Source: Zerene cesonia
Lineage: Eukaryota > Arthropoda > Insecta > Lepidoptera > Pieridae
Assembly (NCBI RefSeq): GCF_012273895.1
Contig: NC_052112.1
Span: 5,766,001-5,830,000 of the forward strand
Length of the DNA stretch: 64,000 nucleotides
Direction of reading: 5' to 3'
Below the pieces are notes generated by a model that ran no database searches, was not told where the DNA came from, and worked only from the letters and a program-made list of their open reading frames with translations. A program made the translations under genes and the position numbers. Numbering within the stretch: position 1 is the stretch's first letter; each line of letters opens with the position of its first letter. Positions 24,801-34,667 of the stretch are shown here, piece after piece.

Positions 24801-24840
24801 GGCGACGGCGGGCGCCGCGGCCGCGCTGCGCCGCTTCTGA
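18861..24840 (+). CDS. pbl: RhoGEF ECT2 / Pebble, N-terminus lost in gap
   Basis: Exons 18861-18992, 19143-19425, 19543-19658, 19757-19884, 20057-20227, 20311-20426, 20766-20926, 21122-21262, 21487-21616, 21897-22051, 22278-22388, 24337-24486 and 24724-24840 join in phase to 636 residues. Order: the end of a BRCT repeat (VVKAEWFWASVQ), a basic linker with an NLS-like RMRKRKLR, the DH domain (ELLQTESNYVGIL, KPECGRQSLQELLIRPVQRL, HINEDKRKTEGQ), the PH domain (DHLVLFLFTDTMEVCKKRSK, DCHNVFALMCR) and the tail (RALSFNKTPSKLKRAMSS). Family knowledge: it activates RhoA at the cleavage furrow and is recruited by centralspindlin for cytokinesis. About 300 N-terminal residues with the other BRCT units are missing. 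The linker exon is unusually GC- and Gly/Ala-rich. The last exon ends ...AALRRF then TGA. Confidence 0.94.
23468..23563 (+). CDS. Candidate in-frame cassette exon of ECT2
   Basis: This is a 96-base GC-rich open stretch inside the long AT-rich intron 22389-24336. It is bounded by GTTGTAG/CTG and CCACAG/GTC. Both flanking exons meet in phase 0, so inclusion would add exactly 32 residues (beginning LEALAGLGGWLRAAPSAALL) between the RTRIK and VERALSF segments. Other ECT2 proteins known to me have no insert here. It could also be an exon of an unrecognised overlapping transcript. Confidence 0.4.
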
Positions 24841-25133
24841 CGCGCGCGCACCCGCCCCCGCCCCTCGCGGGACCACTAGACCACGCGCACACTGCCGGCC
24901 ACTCGGCTCGCGGGACGTTCTACTTACAACCGATTTGTGCTCGGATATCATATACGTTGCGGTCTTTAACTATGTGCTACGTATATCTCACTGTGTGTAA
25001 TACGTGTAGTGCCGCTGGACAAAATTGAATTCCTTCGGAGTAACTGCGTAACATCATGAAACGAGTGTTGCCCCGTTCTCGCCCCCAGTGGACAAATGAA
25101 TGGTTGTGCAAATTGCAAGCCACGTGGATTCAA

Positions 25134-25309
25134 CTCATTAAGGCCCTTAGGCACATAAAACCGAAAAAGAAGAAGAAATTCGATTATTGTGGCGGGATCA
25201 CGGGAGGCCGAGAGGCTAGGCGTTGCTACGGTTTGGCAAAAAAACGGGTTCGAATCTCGCCTCGTGATCAATTTTTTTCTATTCTTTTAAAATTTCTCAT
25301 TAAGGCCCT
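25134..25309 (+). mobile_element. tRNA-like insertion flanked by a 14-bp direct repeat
   Basis: CTCATTAAGGCCCT occurs at 25134-25147 and again at 25296-25309, like a target-site duplication. The 148-base insert contains an A-rich stretch, then a tRNA-like core with an A-box-like 'ggccgagaggctaggcg' and a B-box 'ggttcgaatc', ending in a T run. It lies about 290 bases after the ECT2 stop codon, probably in its 3' UTR. Confidence 0.6.
25188..25271 (+). tRNA. tRNA-like core, probably pseudogene or SINE head
   Basis: The ends 'gatcacg' and 'cgtgatc' can pair as an acceptor stem. A- and B-box sequences resemble Ser/Leu-type tRNAs. The region between them is too short and irregular for a normal anticodon arm plus long variable arm, so I do not assign an anticodon or call a working tRNA. 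Confidence 0.35.
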
Positions 25310-27166
25310 ATCGCTCTTATGACGCATCAAGTGTACCTGCTTTCAATGTTAGCGTCTGCTTCATTCGGTATATAATTCGATGACGCAAGTAGAAATGTTC
25401 ACCAACGTATTTAACAGATGCCTTCTGAGAGCGATATTTGTACCAGCAATAGTTGATACATATGCTTGACACTATGTTGGAAAAAGTGTTAAAAATGTGA
25501 TTAACGCTCGCACTTTTGTGCCCGACCCCATCGTCGCGAGCGGTTCAATGCGATTGCTATGTCGGTTTAATAGACAAGCAATTATTGTAAAAAACGTCAA
25601 GTTATGTATTTAAAAATCGTATCCCAGTTCATATTGTATAGGGGACAAAAAATAATATTAAAAGTGCAAAACATTAAAGCAGTCGCTTCGAAAATGTAAA
25701 ATAACTTAACTGACTTAGAAATGGTGCGTTAATTTACATTTTAAAATTGTACTGTTAATAATTTTATGTTTTAATTTGGCAGACAACCTTTAGTGAGACT
25801 GTTAAGAGTCGGAATGATTTTCTTGGTTAATTCATTTATGATATTAAGTAAAATAAATACTGAATCGCACATTTGAATAGACTTCATTTTTCTTATTATT
25901 TTTTATGAAAATCTGATTTCGTAATATTTAAATTATTACAAGATAGAAGTAACTTGTACAGCAGAATTTTAATACTTCTGTGTGTGTCTGAGTTTAATTG
26001 CGACAGTCATTGAAAATCTGGCATTGTTCCGACTCTAATTACATATCACACGTATGTACAATTTTTACGGAATAAAAACACACGCCCCTGTGGTACTTAT
26101 GTAAGGGAAATCAATTTTAAAACGTATTCATGGGTACCTGATGTTCAACTCTGTTTTGTTACAACTTCCTAGTGGGTTCGTGGTTCCTGAATTTTCAATT
26201 TATTGACGGGGAATCTGTATCTACCTGAAAATTTTACGTGGAGGTTATAGATGTAAATAATTTCGTGGATTATGCTAAGACCTATTAGATTATATTATGT
26301 CTGACAACACATGATTCAGAGAACGTAAAGTTTATTGGTTGACACTAATTCCACGTCGATACTTTTAGGACACTTAGCAATTATGTTACTTATTTAGGTG
26401 CAAAGTTCGGCGAGGCCGTGTCGGGTAAGAAGTGCCTTCGATAAAACAGTTTTCGAAATTGTTTCGGGTTCAGTGAATCTTTTTGATAGTATTATAACAT
26501 TATAAGGACTTGTAATAAGATTGCATTACGTAGATTTCCAGTGATTTTAAATCAAAAAATGATTGAGTTTTAATTGATGTCTATGGTGCAGGACAAAAAT
26601 GTTAAATTAGATATTTAATCAATATCTACGATCACATTAATATATTTTATGCAAAATTTGTCATTACTGTCTAATTGTGTGCAATGTTGTGATTAATGTA
26701 ATATCGATTAGACATTCGGAGGAGTTTCGTGTCAAATCAAAATATTGATATTATCCATATAGTGTTGAATATAATTTGTACATATTGTGATATTTTAATT
26801 TAATCGTGTAATAGGCATGTAGGTTAGAGTAGTAATTGTATTCGGTGGACTACCTTTTCCGTCTGAAATTGATTCAGAGCGCTCCTAACATTGGTTTGTT
26901 GCTAACGGAGACGGCGGAAAATAATTACGCTTACCGTAGAGACCGGATACAATACGTTGGCTTCTATAACGCCAATCATTCAATGTATATAGCGTGTCTG
27001 TCCAATATTATTATTTAATAAAATCTTGCGAATTCGCCCTCGAATATTTTTACATCATTAGTTGGTGTAGGCTCAAAGGCAACTCGTGCGTCTACTGTCG
27101 CAAATGTACGCATATAACTGCATTGTACAAAGATCTATATTTATAAATATGTTTAATGATTGAAAA

Positions 27167-27180
27167 AATAAAGGTTTATT
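27167..27180. promoter_or_regulatory. Back-to-back poly(A) signals (palindromic)
   Basis: The sequence AATAAAGGTTTATT puts AATAAA on both strands two bases apart, between the convergent ECT2 (+) and SLC6 (-) genes. A second minus-strand AATAAA lies at 27199-27204, closer to the SLC6 stop. Confidence 0.5.
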
Positions 27181-27261
27181 TTGAATTCGAGTGTTGAATT
27201 TATTTACTATACCACGCATTTTAAAATTCACATCACTGTTTGTATATTAATATAACCATAG

Positions 27262-30200
27262 TTAATTTCGAGCACGTCTGCCTGATTTAACGAATCGATA
27301 CACGTTAAAGCAAGCTCTAATAGGCACGGAGAGCATCACACTCGCTAGAGGCACTAGCGCTAAGTACATAAACATTTGGGGCATTTCAGGGTCGCTTAGA
27401 GCAGAAGCTTTCATCAATATGGTTGCCTGAAATAGTGTTTGTTATAGTTACTGAATTTAATAGACAATATTAAATTAAGATATGTATCCCTCATAAATAT
27501 TGTGTTGTATTTGAATTCAAAATTAAAATAAGACAAAAATTTAATTTTACACGAAGAAATTCTCCAAATTAAAAATATTGCACAAATTATTCATAGTTAG
27601 AAAAGTACTCATAGTAATTCACTAATTTGTAAACGATACGTGTACTAACAAAAGTAACAAATGGTATAATTTGCCATTGGGCATCTATCCTTGTCGAACA
27701 CGCATTCTCTTCAGTCGCGATATTCATGTCGGATATAAAGTCGTGACTGCGATATACGTACAACATTGCGATTAGTTCTAACAGGCAAACAAAAGGCATC
27801 GAAATTCCAGTCATAATTGCATCGACACTTTCCAATAGTGCAAGTCCGCCCTAAAATCCAACAAATATAAGAAGAACTGCATAGTGTATATATAATTAAT
27901 GCAAATTGACTGAGAAAAGAAATGCTCACTGTAGTAGCGTATAACAAACTGAGGCTCATGCAACTCAATACGGTTCCTGCTACTACTACTTGTTCTGCAA
28001 ATCTGTAACAATATATCGAGTATATTAGCAAAGCTATCGAGGATTGATTCAATCATAAATTCGAATGGTAGTTTATCCAGAAGAACTTCACTTACACTAG
28101 TTTAACTTTGTATTCAAAAATTGCATGTAGAGCCGTTTTCACAGACATGTATGCGACGGTCATGTACGATAAGGCAAGACCACTAAATATTAGTACTGAC
28201 CTGTAAAAAAATTGTGTAAAAAAATGTACATTAATAAAATTTTACTTAATAAACGTTTAACTATTCAGAATGTACTTACATAAAGTGCGAGTAATTACAG
28301 ATCAAAACACATTTCGAGTACATAGGTATTATCCATAGTGTACCTAAAAATGAAGTTTGTTACTAATATAATGTAATAACTAATTCATATATTCATACAT
28401 CATTAATATATAACTGAAAACTAACTTTCACGCATATTGTATGTTGCCTTTGTATTTGGCTGTATGTAGTCAACGAGAGCGCAGACAGCCGCACCGCTTG
28501 AGTGTAAGCCAGTCAATAATAATAAAAGACCACTATGCCACACATTTTCGCTATTTAAATGTGGATCTATATGGCCCGAAGCTGAAAACAAATATTACGT
28601 AAGTATAACAAGTAATATCCAAAGTTTCGCGTCCCTAACTGAATATTCATAATTCACCGTAATGATTAAGTCCCTTTCCGTGAATTAGTTCAGTACCGGT
28701 ACTAGCAGAATGTATATAGAGCGCCACTTCGAGTGCATCTGCAATACCCTGTAAGAAAACGTTGTTAANNNNNNNNNNNNNNNNNNNNNNNNNNNNNNNN
28801 NNNNNNNNNNNNNNNNNNNNNNNNNNNNNNNNNNNNNNNNNNNNNNNNNNNNNNNNNNNNNNNNNNNNNNNNNNNNNNNNNNNNNNNNNNNNNNNNNNNN
28901 NNNNNNNNNNNNNNNNNNNNNNNNNNNNNNNNNNNNNNNNNNNNNNNNNNNNNNNNNNNNNNNNNNNNNNNNNNNNNNNNNNNNNNNNNNNNNNNNNNNN
29001 NNNNNNNNNNNNNNNNNNNNNNNNNNNNNNNNNNNNNNNNNNNNNNNNNNNNNNNNNNNNNNNNNNNNNNNNNNNNNNNNNNNNNNNNNNNNNNNNNNNN
29101 NNNNNNNNNNNNNNNNNNNNNNNNNNNNNNNNNNNNNNNNNNNNNNNNNNNNNNNNNNNNNNNNNNNNNNNNNNNNNNNNNNNNNNNNNNNNNNNNNNNN
29201 NNNNNNNNNNNNNNNNNNNNNNNNNNNNNNNNNNNNNNNNNNNNNNNNNNNNNNNNNNNNNNNNNNNNNNNNNNNNNNNNNNNNNNNNNNNNNNNNNNNN
29301 NNNNNNNNNNNNNNNNNNNNNNNNNNNNNNNNNNNNNNNNNNNNNNNNNNNNNNNNNNNNNNNNNNNNNNNNNNNNNNNNNNNNNNNNNNNNNNNNNNNN
29401 NNNNNNNNNNNNNNNNNNNNNNNNNNNNNNNNNNNNNNNNNNNNNNNNNNNNNNNNNNNNNNNNNNNNNNNNNNNNNNNNNNNNNNNNNNNNNNNNNNNN
29501 NNNNNNNNNNNNNNNNNNNNNNNNNNNNNNNNNNNNNNNNNNNNNNNNNNNNNNNNNNNNNNNNNNNNNNNNNNNNNNNNNNNNNNNNNNNNNNNNNNNN
29601 NNNNNNNNNNNNNNNNNNNNNNNNNNNNNNNNNNNNNNNNNNNNNNNNNNNNNNNNNNNNNNNNNNNNNNNNNNNNNNNNNNNNNNNNNNNNNNNNNNNN
29701 NNNNNNNNNNNNNNNNNNNNNNNNNNNNNNNNNNNNNNNNNNNNNNNNNNNNNNNNNNNNNNNNNNNNAAAAAATACATATAGTAGCATACGTCACTATT
29801 AAAAACACTAGTATAAAAAGCATACAGCGATTATTTCTTTTACACCGATTCGGTAGACTCTACGCAAAGCTCGAGGCATGGAGGCAAGATTTGTAACGGC
29901 GGTGAATACTAATATCGACGTCCAAATCCAGGGTATAGCCAGTAGGCAAGTGTGCATGTTATTCCAAATTAGCTGAAAAATATTCGTCAATAAGTATATA
30001 TCTGCTTTATTTTATATATAACATTCATTAGAATAGAGGTATACTAACTCGCCCGAAAGCAAGACGTTCACTTATCATTAACATCCACAACGATATCCAA
30101 ACAAGCACAATACTTAGCACCAGAGGCATATTAAACTGGCCAAAATTGTAATCTGTACGCAGTGAAACCACCTCTACGCTACAAAATCAATTTAACGATT

Positions 30201-32517
30201 TAAAATTATAGCACCTATGAATTTCATCATCAGAATAAAATGATGCAATATGTCTAATCTTAAAAAACATTCAGATATATAAATAATGTAATCTAAAATA
30301 AAAAATTTCTTACTAGAAAAAGTTATACGCCGGAGTGCTATACAGTGTCGGGTAGCCAGAACTATATTCCTCTTTACACATTTGTATTTGATGGGTATTT
30401 TTTCTCACATCTGAGTCTCTTTCATCTCTAAAAGCTCTCATTCATTTAAATAAATAGCATTTTTAAGTAGACCAAACCACTATGTTATATAAATTACATA
30501 CTAATATTAAAAAGCTTAGGAATTGGTTGTTTGGCTGAAATTCTTAGCTCAGAAACTGTTGGTTCGAATTTAAAAATGTGTTTGTATTCTTTAGTCCATT
30601 TATCGAGTAAGACTAGTACTAGTAGGATATATTATAAAAAACAGCAGAAGCAGCAATAAAAATGAAATGAGAACATCATTGTTTATTTATTTAAATTTAA
30701 ATAAATTACCTCCTAAAAGACACATTTCTCCAAGCCAAATCGTCGGTACCCACAGTATAATATTCATCATCTCTGTATTCTTCATCTAGTTCTCCGACTG
30801 ATAGTGAAAACCTAGACTATATAATTTTTATTATCACACCATTGCAAAAATAATGAGGTAATTATAAAGAATATCACTGGAAATTCTATTTTGAAAGTGC
30901 TTTACCAACCTCCCTTAGGGTCAACGTAGAAATATCTTTAAGAACAGGATCATATGGTTTTAAATCAAAATCCCTGAAAATTTTTATAGTTACGGATAAT
31001 ATATATTTTTTTGGTTCCGACTAAATATACATAAATTAGGAAAGTTCACATACCTACAATATGTGAATGGTAGTTTAGAATCCGATATTGAGTGTAGTAC
31101 GTAAATTGCTGCTATCGCCGCGATAGTGCAACAGTTTATAGCACGTATTAATGTATTAATACATATTGCTATTCCAATGCCTGTGTTATGTTGAAAAAAA
31201 GTAATTGAGAATGAACGAATATCTTGAAAGTTTATTTATTTATTGATGAAAACTTATTATTATTTCGGTAGTTTTTTTGTGTTAATTACAAATTTAGTCT
31301 TATGTAATATAACTACTTATGAGTTAACTCTTGAATTTCAATGCAAATGATCAGGTTTCATGGAGAATTGAGATTTTAATATGACAATAAAATAAATTTA
31401 GACAAAAGCATGATTTAAAGCTTTAATATTTAAATACCATCTAGCATAGGAATAATCCGAAAAGCGCGACCGGGGCCACTGATACTCCACTGACCAAGAT
31501 ATACCTCGAAATGGCGCAATGGATTTGCCAAACTTGCAGTAGCGGTAACCAGAAACAATATGAAAAGGACTGAAAATTTATATGTAATTACTAGCTGCAC
31601 CCGGCAAACGCTGTTCTGCCTTACTCTGATCATTCAGGGGTATGAAAAATAGATGTTGGCCGATTCTCATAGATACCGGATAAGCACAAAAAATTTCATC
31701 AAAATCGGTCAAGCCGTTTCGGAGGAGTATGGCAACGAAAACTGTGACACGAGAATTTTATATATTAGATATTGTGTGTTGTTTACATTATATTAGCAAT
31801 AATCCATTTATACAAATATCTAATTGCACTTTTTGGTTTGCGATCGTCTCGTTAAAAGCTCTATCATGGCTGGACCGATTTGGTTAATTTTGACAATGAA
31901 TTATTTGCGGAAATTAAAAGAAGAGTTAATTAAATAAATAAAAAGTTATTGGTAACATAAATAATAAGTGCCTACCTGACGGAAAATAGTTTTCACATTA
32001 TGTAGGTGTGATACGAAGCTCACCGGACAATCTAATACATATTTCATAAATAAATATTAGATTATCTCAGTTAACTTCAGTCGACATTTTGGGAAGGTAT
32101 ATATTGTTTAAGCGACTGTCTAGGCAACTATGTTTATGAATAAATATCACACTTTATTTGTCAATATGAAAAATAAATAGTATTCGTACAAAAGCCACCA
32201 GTTAGCGCAGAAGCAGCAACACGACAGTGCATAGCTAGAAATGCGCCTAAGGCCAAAGATCCATATCTCAGTTTGGATCGTCCCGCGGGCCCCTGCCGCC
32301 CACCACCACCCGCTGCATTATCCATCCCCGGGATATGAGACGTTGATACGACGACAGATGTATCGCTTTGCTATTTAAAACATACTAGTATTACAGTAAC
32401 ACAAGAACACATTAATTGAACTGAATATAACAGTAGGGATTTTATCATATACCATACCATCTCCCTATTATCGTATGTAAGTATTACGTCCAGGGAATTT
32501 TGATTTCTGTTTGCCAT
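27262..32517 (-). CDS. Divergent SLC6-family (neurotransmitter:sodium symporter-like) membrane protein, gap inside
   Basis: Exons 5' to 3': 32458-32517, 32199-32370, 31438-31569, 31054-31180, 30910-30973, 30710-30816, 30314-30427, 30049-30178, 29826-29972, [gap], 28658-28748, 28432-28581, 28280-28343, 28096-28200, 27930-28002, 27650-27850 and 27262-27426. Phases agree on both sides, with about 633 residues visible. SLC6 hallmarks: TM2 end (VYLGQWSISGPGRAFRIIPM), TM3 (GIAICINTLIRAINCCTIAA), and TM10 with its following loop (SVDAIMTGISMPFVC, MLYVYRSHDFISDM). Family members are sodium-coupled carriers of amines or amino acids in the plasma membrane. Odd: the segment where TM1 should carry N-x-WRFPY reads GAFLAMHCRVAAS instead, so sodium and substrate binding may be lost. 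The loop before TM4 is long and acidic. Part of the middle transmembrane region is missing in the 28769 gap. The exact paralogue is unknown. Confidence 0.85.
28769..29768. other. Assembly gap, 1000 N
   Basis: Exactly 1000 N inside the SLC6-like gene. It hides the exon or exons between the segment ending RIGVKEIIA and the one starting GIADALEVAL. Confidence 0.99.
31590..31772 (-). mobile_element. Degraded interspersed-repeat fragment
   Basis: 'cacccggcaaacgctgttctg' and 'tcggtcaagccgtttcggag' match a repeat I know to be common in insect and lepidopteran genomes (Helitron-like tail). It lies in an SLC6 intron, directly upstream of exon 3 in transcript direction. The strand is uncertain. Confidence 0.5.
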
Positions 32518-32754
32518 GGTCTTTACTCAGTTTAATTTGGAAAAGATTATTAATTTAGTTTTCTGATTTTGCTATGTTACATAACGTAATAAGTCATCAT
32601 GACATATGATTTTTATTGTACCGTGGTCCACATTTTTAACACAGAGAATATTCGTAAATGCGATATAAAGTGTAATCTGCAAAGCTCCTGAATTTCTGAC
32701 GTAGTCTGCTAATTTAAATATATTCTTTTTATAAATGGACTGTGAGACTCGAAC

Positions 32755-32905
32755 ATTCTTCGGCACGAATTGCGCCAGCTCACATCGGGGAAGGTACTAC
32801 GGTCTAAGGTCTCAAATAACAGCACGTGAATGTGTTACGTAGGGTAGTAGTACCTAGCACTTACCATCAGGCCACCTACCTGCTCCTTTGACGACTTATT
32901 ACGAA
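32755..32905 (+). mobile_element. LINE 3'-end remnant
   Basis: It starts with 'cttcggcacgaattgcgcc' and ends with 'cttaccatcaggccacct' and a short A run. This is the same signature as the fuller copy at 46115-46453, but shorter and degraded. Confidence 0.55.
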
Positions 32906-34265
32906 AAAAAATTGAACAACTTCATTTGACTAATTTTCTTTTATTAACCTTAACAAAAACAAATTCTTATTTAACTAATTTAATAACTACTGTACATTTT
33001 TATAACTGTACCTACAAAATGAGAATTTAGAAACATATTTTTATCATTGATATCATAAGAAACGATTGACTTAAATAAAATAGACTCTTTGTTTTTCAAC
33101 GCAAAGTTTTTCCGAAGTGTTTGTTTTTTAAATGTTGAAGTCATAATATTCTGAGCATGGATGTGCGTATATCTATGTATTTATCTCAACTGAATGTACT
33201 CGTTTAGGTTGACTCGTTGTAATGCGACACGAACTTAGTGTACAATATCTTATTATAAATGAAATCTACTAAATCCTCAGACCTAGTTATTTGTGATTGG
33301 CAATTGATTTTTATTCTATAAATCTGTCTTGATTTGGTGGTATCTAAAATGAGAAATTTTTAAAATGATCTTGGATGATCACAATATTAAAATATTTAAA
33401 TGAACATAGTTGTTAGAAAAAATTATTTTAATAGAATACAATACTAAGAGAAGATCTAAATTCACAAGCAAGTGGATTGAAAATTTATTTTAAGTTTATA
33501 CATCGACTTAAAAAAGGGATTTTTTAAACCATGTACAATCTATGCCAAATAACTATAAATAAATCTCATAGTTTTACAAAAGGTTGTACAAAATGTTTAA
33601 TATTATTAACCCTGTTTCTGAGAGACAATCCATTAAATTTCAAAATTTATCACAATCAGATTAGGATTTGTTATTATAAAATTGGATTTACATATTGAAT
33701 AATTGAAGTAGAACTTTGTTTTATTTTTAGTGTCATCGAAAATGAGATTTTTTTATATTCTCACGATACCAGCAAGCGCCCAAAAAGTTATCTCGTCATA
33801 TCCTTGAAAAAGCATGTTTTAATGGAAATTCTTTGAGCGGAATACATTAAAAAAAAGGAAAAACTAACATACTATTGATAAATAACAATACTTACAAAAC
33901 ACCCAAGCATAAACTAAATAATATAATAAGAAGTCTCTTATATTGTATCTAGTCTCTATTGGTTATTTATTTACAAAGAAATTCATTACAAACACTGTTT
34001 CAGGATAATGTTTGACGGGTAAGTCATTACTGGTAATTACCAAATACAAACATAATATGCTGTTTCTATATTCAAGCGAAAACTGTTGGACGGATCATTA
34101 AGATAATTCTCATTGTAAAAAATAGTGACCCTTTGGCAGATTCAATTAGGAGACTAACTAATACGCAAAAGTTCGATCAATGTTTACTACAAAAATCTAC
34201 TCAATGATATAATAAAATGTTGCTCATATGGTCCCTCACAACTAAAATCCATTTCTTATCCTAAC

Positions 34266-34462
34266 CTACTAATATTATAAATGCGAAAGTTTGTAAGGAT
34301 GTGTGTATGTTTGTAATTCTTTCACGGAAAAACTACTGAACCGATTGCAATGAAATTTGGTACGTAGACAACTGGAAAACTGAAATAACATATAGGCCAC
34401 TTTTTATCTCGATATTCTACGGGATACGGCCTTACGCGGGTGAAACCGTAGGGCGCAACTAA
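34266..34462 (+). mobile_element. Lep1/Helitron-like non-autonomous element
   Basis: It starts 'actaatattataaatgcgaa' and ends 'gtgaaaccgtagggcgcaac', with the same internal landmarks as the copy at 5908-6103. Confidence 0.7.
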
Positions 34463-34589
34463 TAAACTATAAAGATGTTGTGCGATACACATCTTCATAA
34501 AGTAGATGACTGTAGATTGACTTCATAAAGTAGATTATAATATCGGGAGATATGAAACCCTTGTTACAGTTAGTTTATAAGTATGACTT

Positions 34590-34618
34590 GGGGGCGAGTA
34601 AGGGGGCAGGGGGGGGGG
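34590..34618 (+). other. G-run cluster, possible G-quadruplex
   Basis: Three G tracts of 5, 5 and 10 bases lie within 29 bases, about 50 bases beyond the MED14 stop codon, in otherwise AT-rich DNA. The longest tract can supply two stacks. The MED14 transcript would carry the C-rich complement. Confidence 0.5.
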
Positions 34619-34667
34619 CGTTCTACAAATTAGGGGCCGCGTTGAGCGGGTAGAGGGGATGCAGGGG

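Larger units (their letters stand above)
24841..27261. other. ECT2 - SLC6 convergent intergenic region
   Basis: It probably contains a long ECT2 3' UTR. Apart from the tRNA-like insertion and the paired poly(A) signals near 27170, nothing further was recognised. Confidence 0.45.
32518..34667. other. SLC6 - MED14 intergenic region
   Basis: It lies upstream of SLC6 and downstream of MED14. Mostly AT-rich without recognisable exons. It contains a LINE 3'-end remnant (about 32755-32905), one Lep1-like copy (34266-34462) and a G-run cluster (34590-34618). Confidence 0.5.

Noticed and set aside
24571..25000. Open frames on both strands over the ECT2 last exon
   Set aside because: High GC removes stop codons in all frames; the RhoGEF frame with a proper acceptor and stop explains the region.
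25056..25322. 88-codon frame beginning KRVLPRSRPQWTNEW-like
   Set aside because: It runs across the tRNA-like insertion and its direct repeats, so it is a chance frame.
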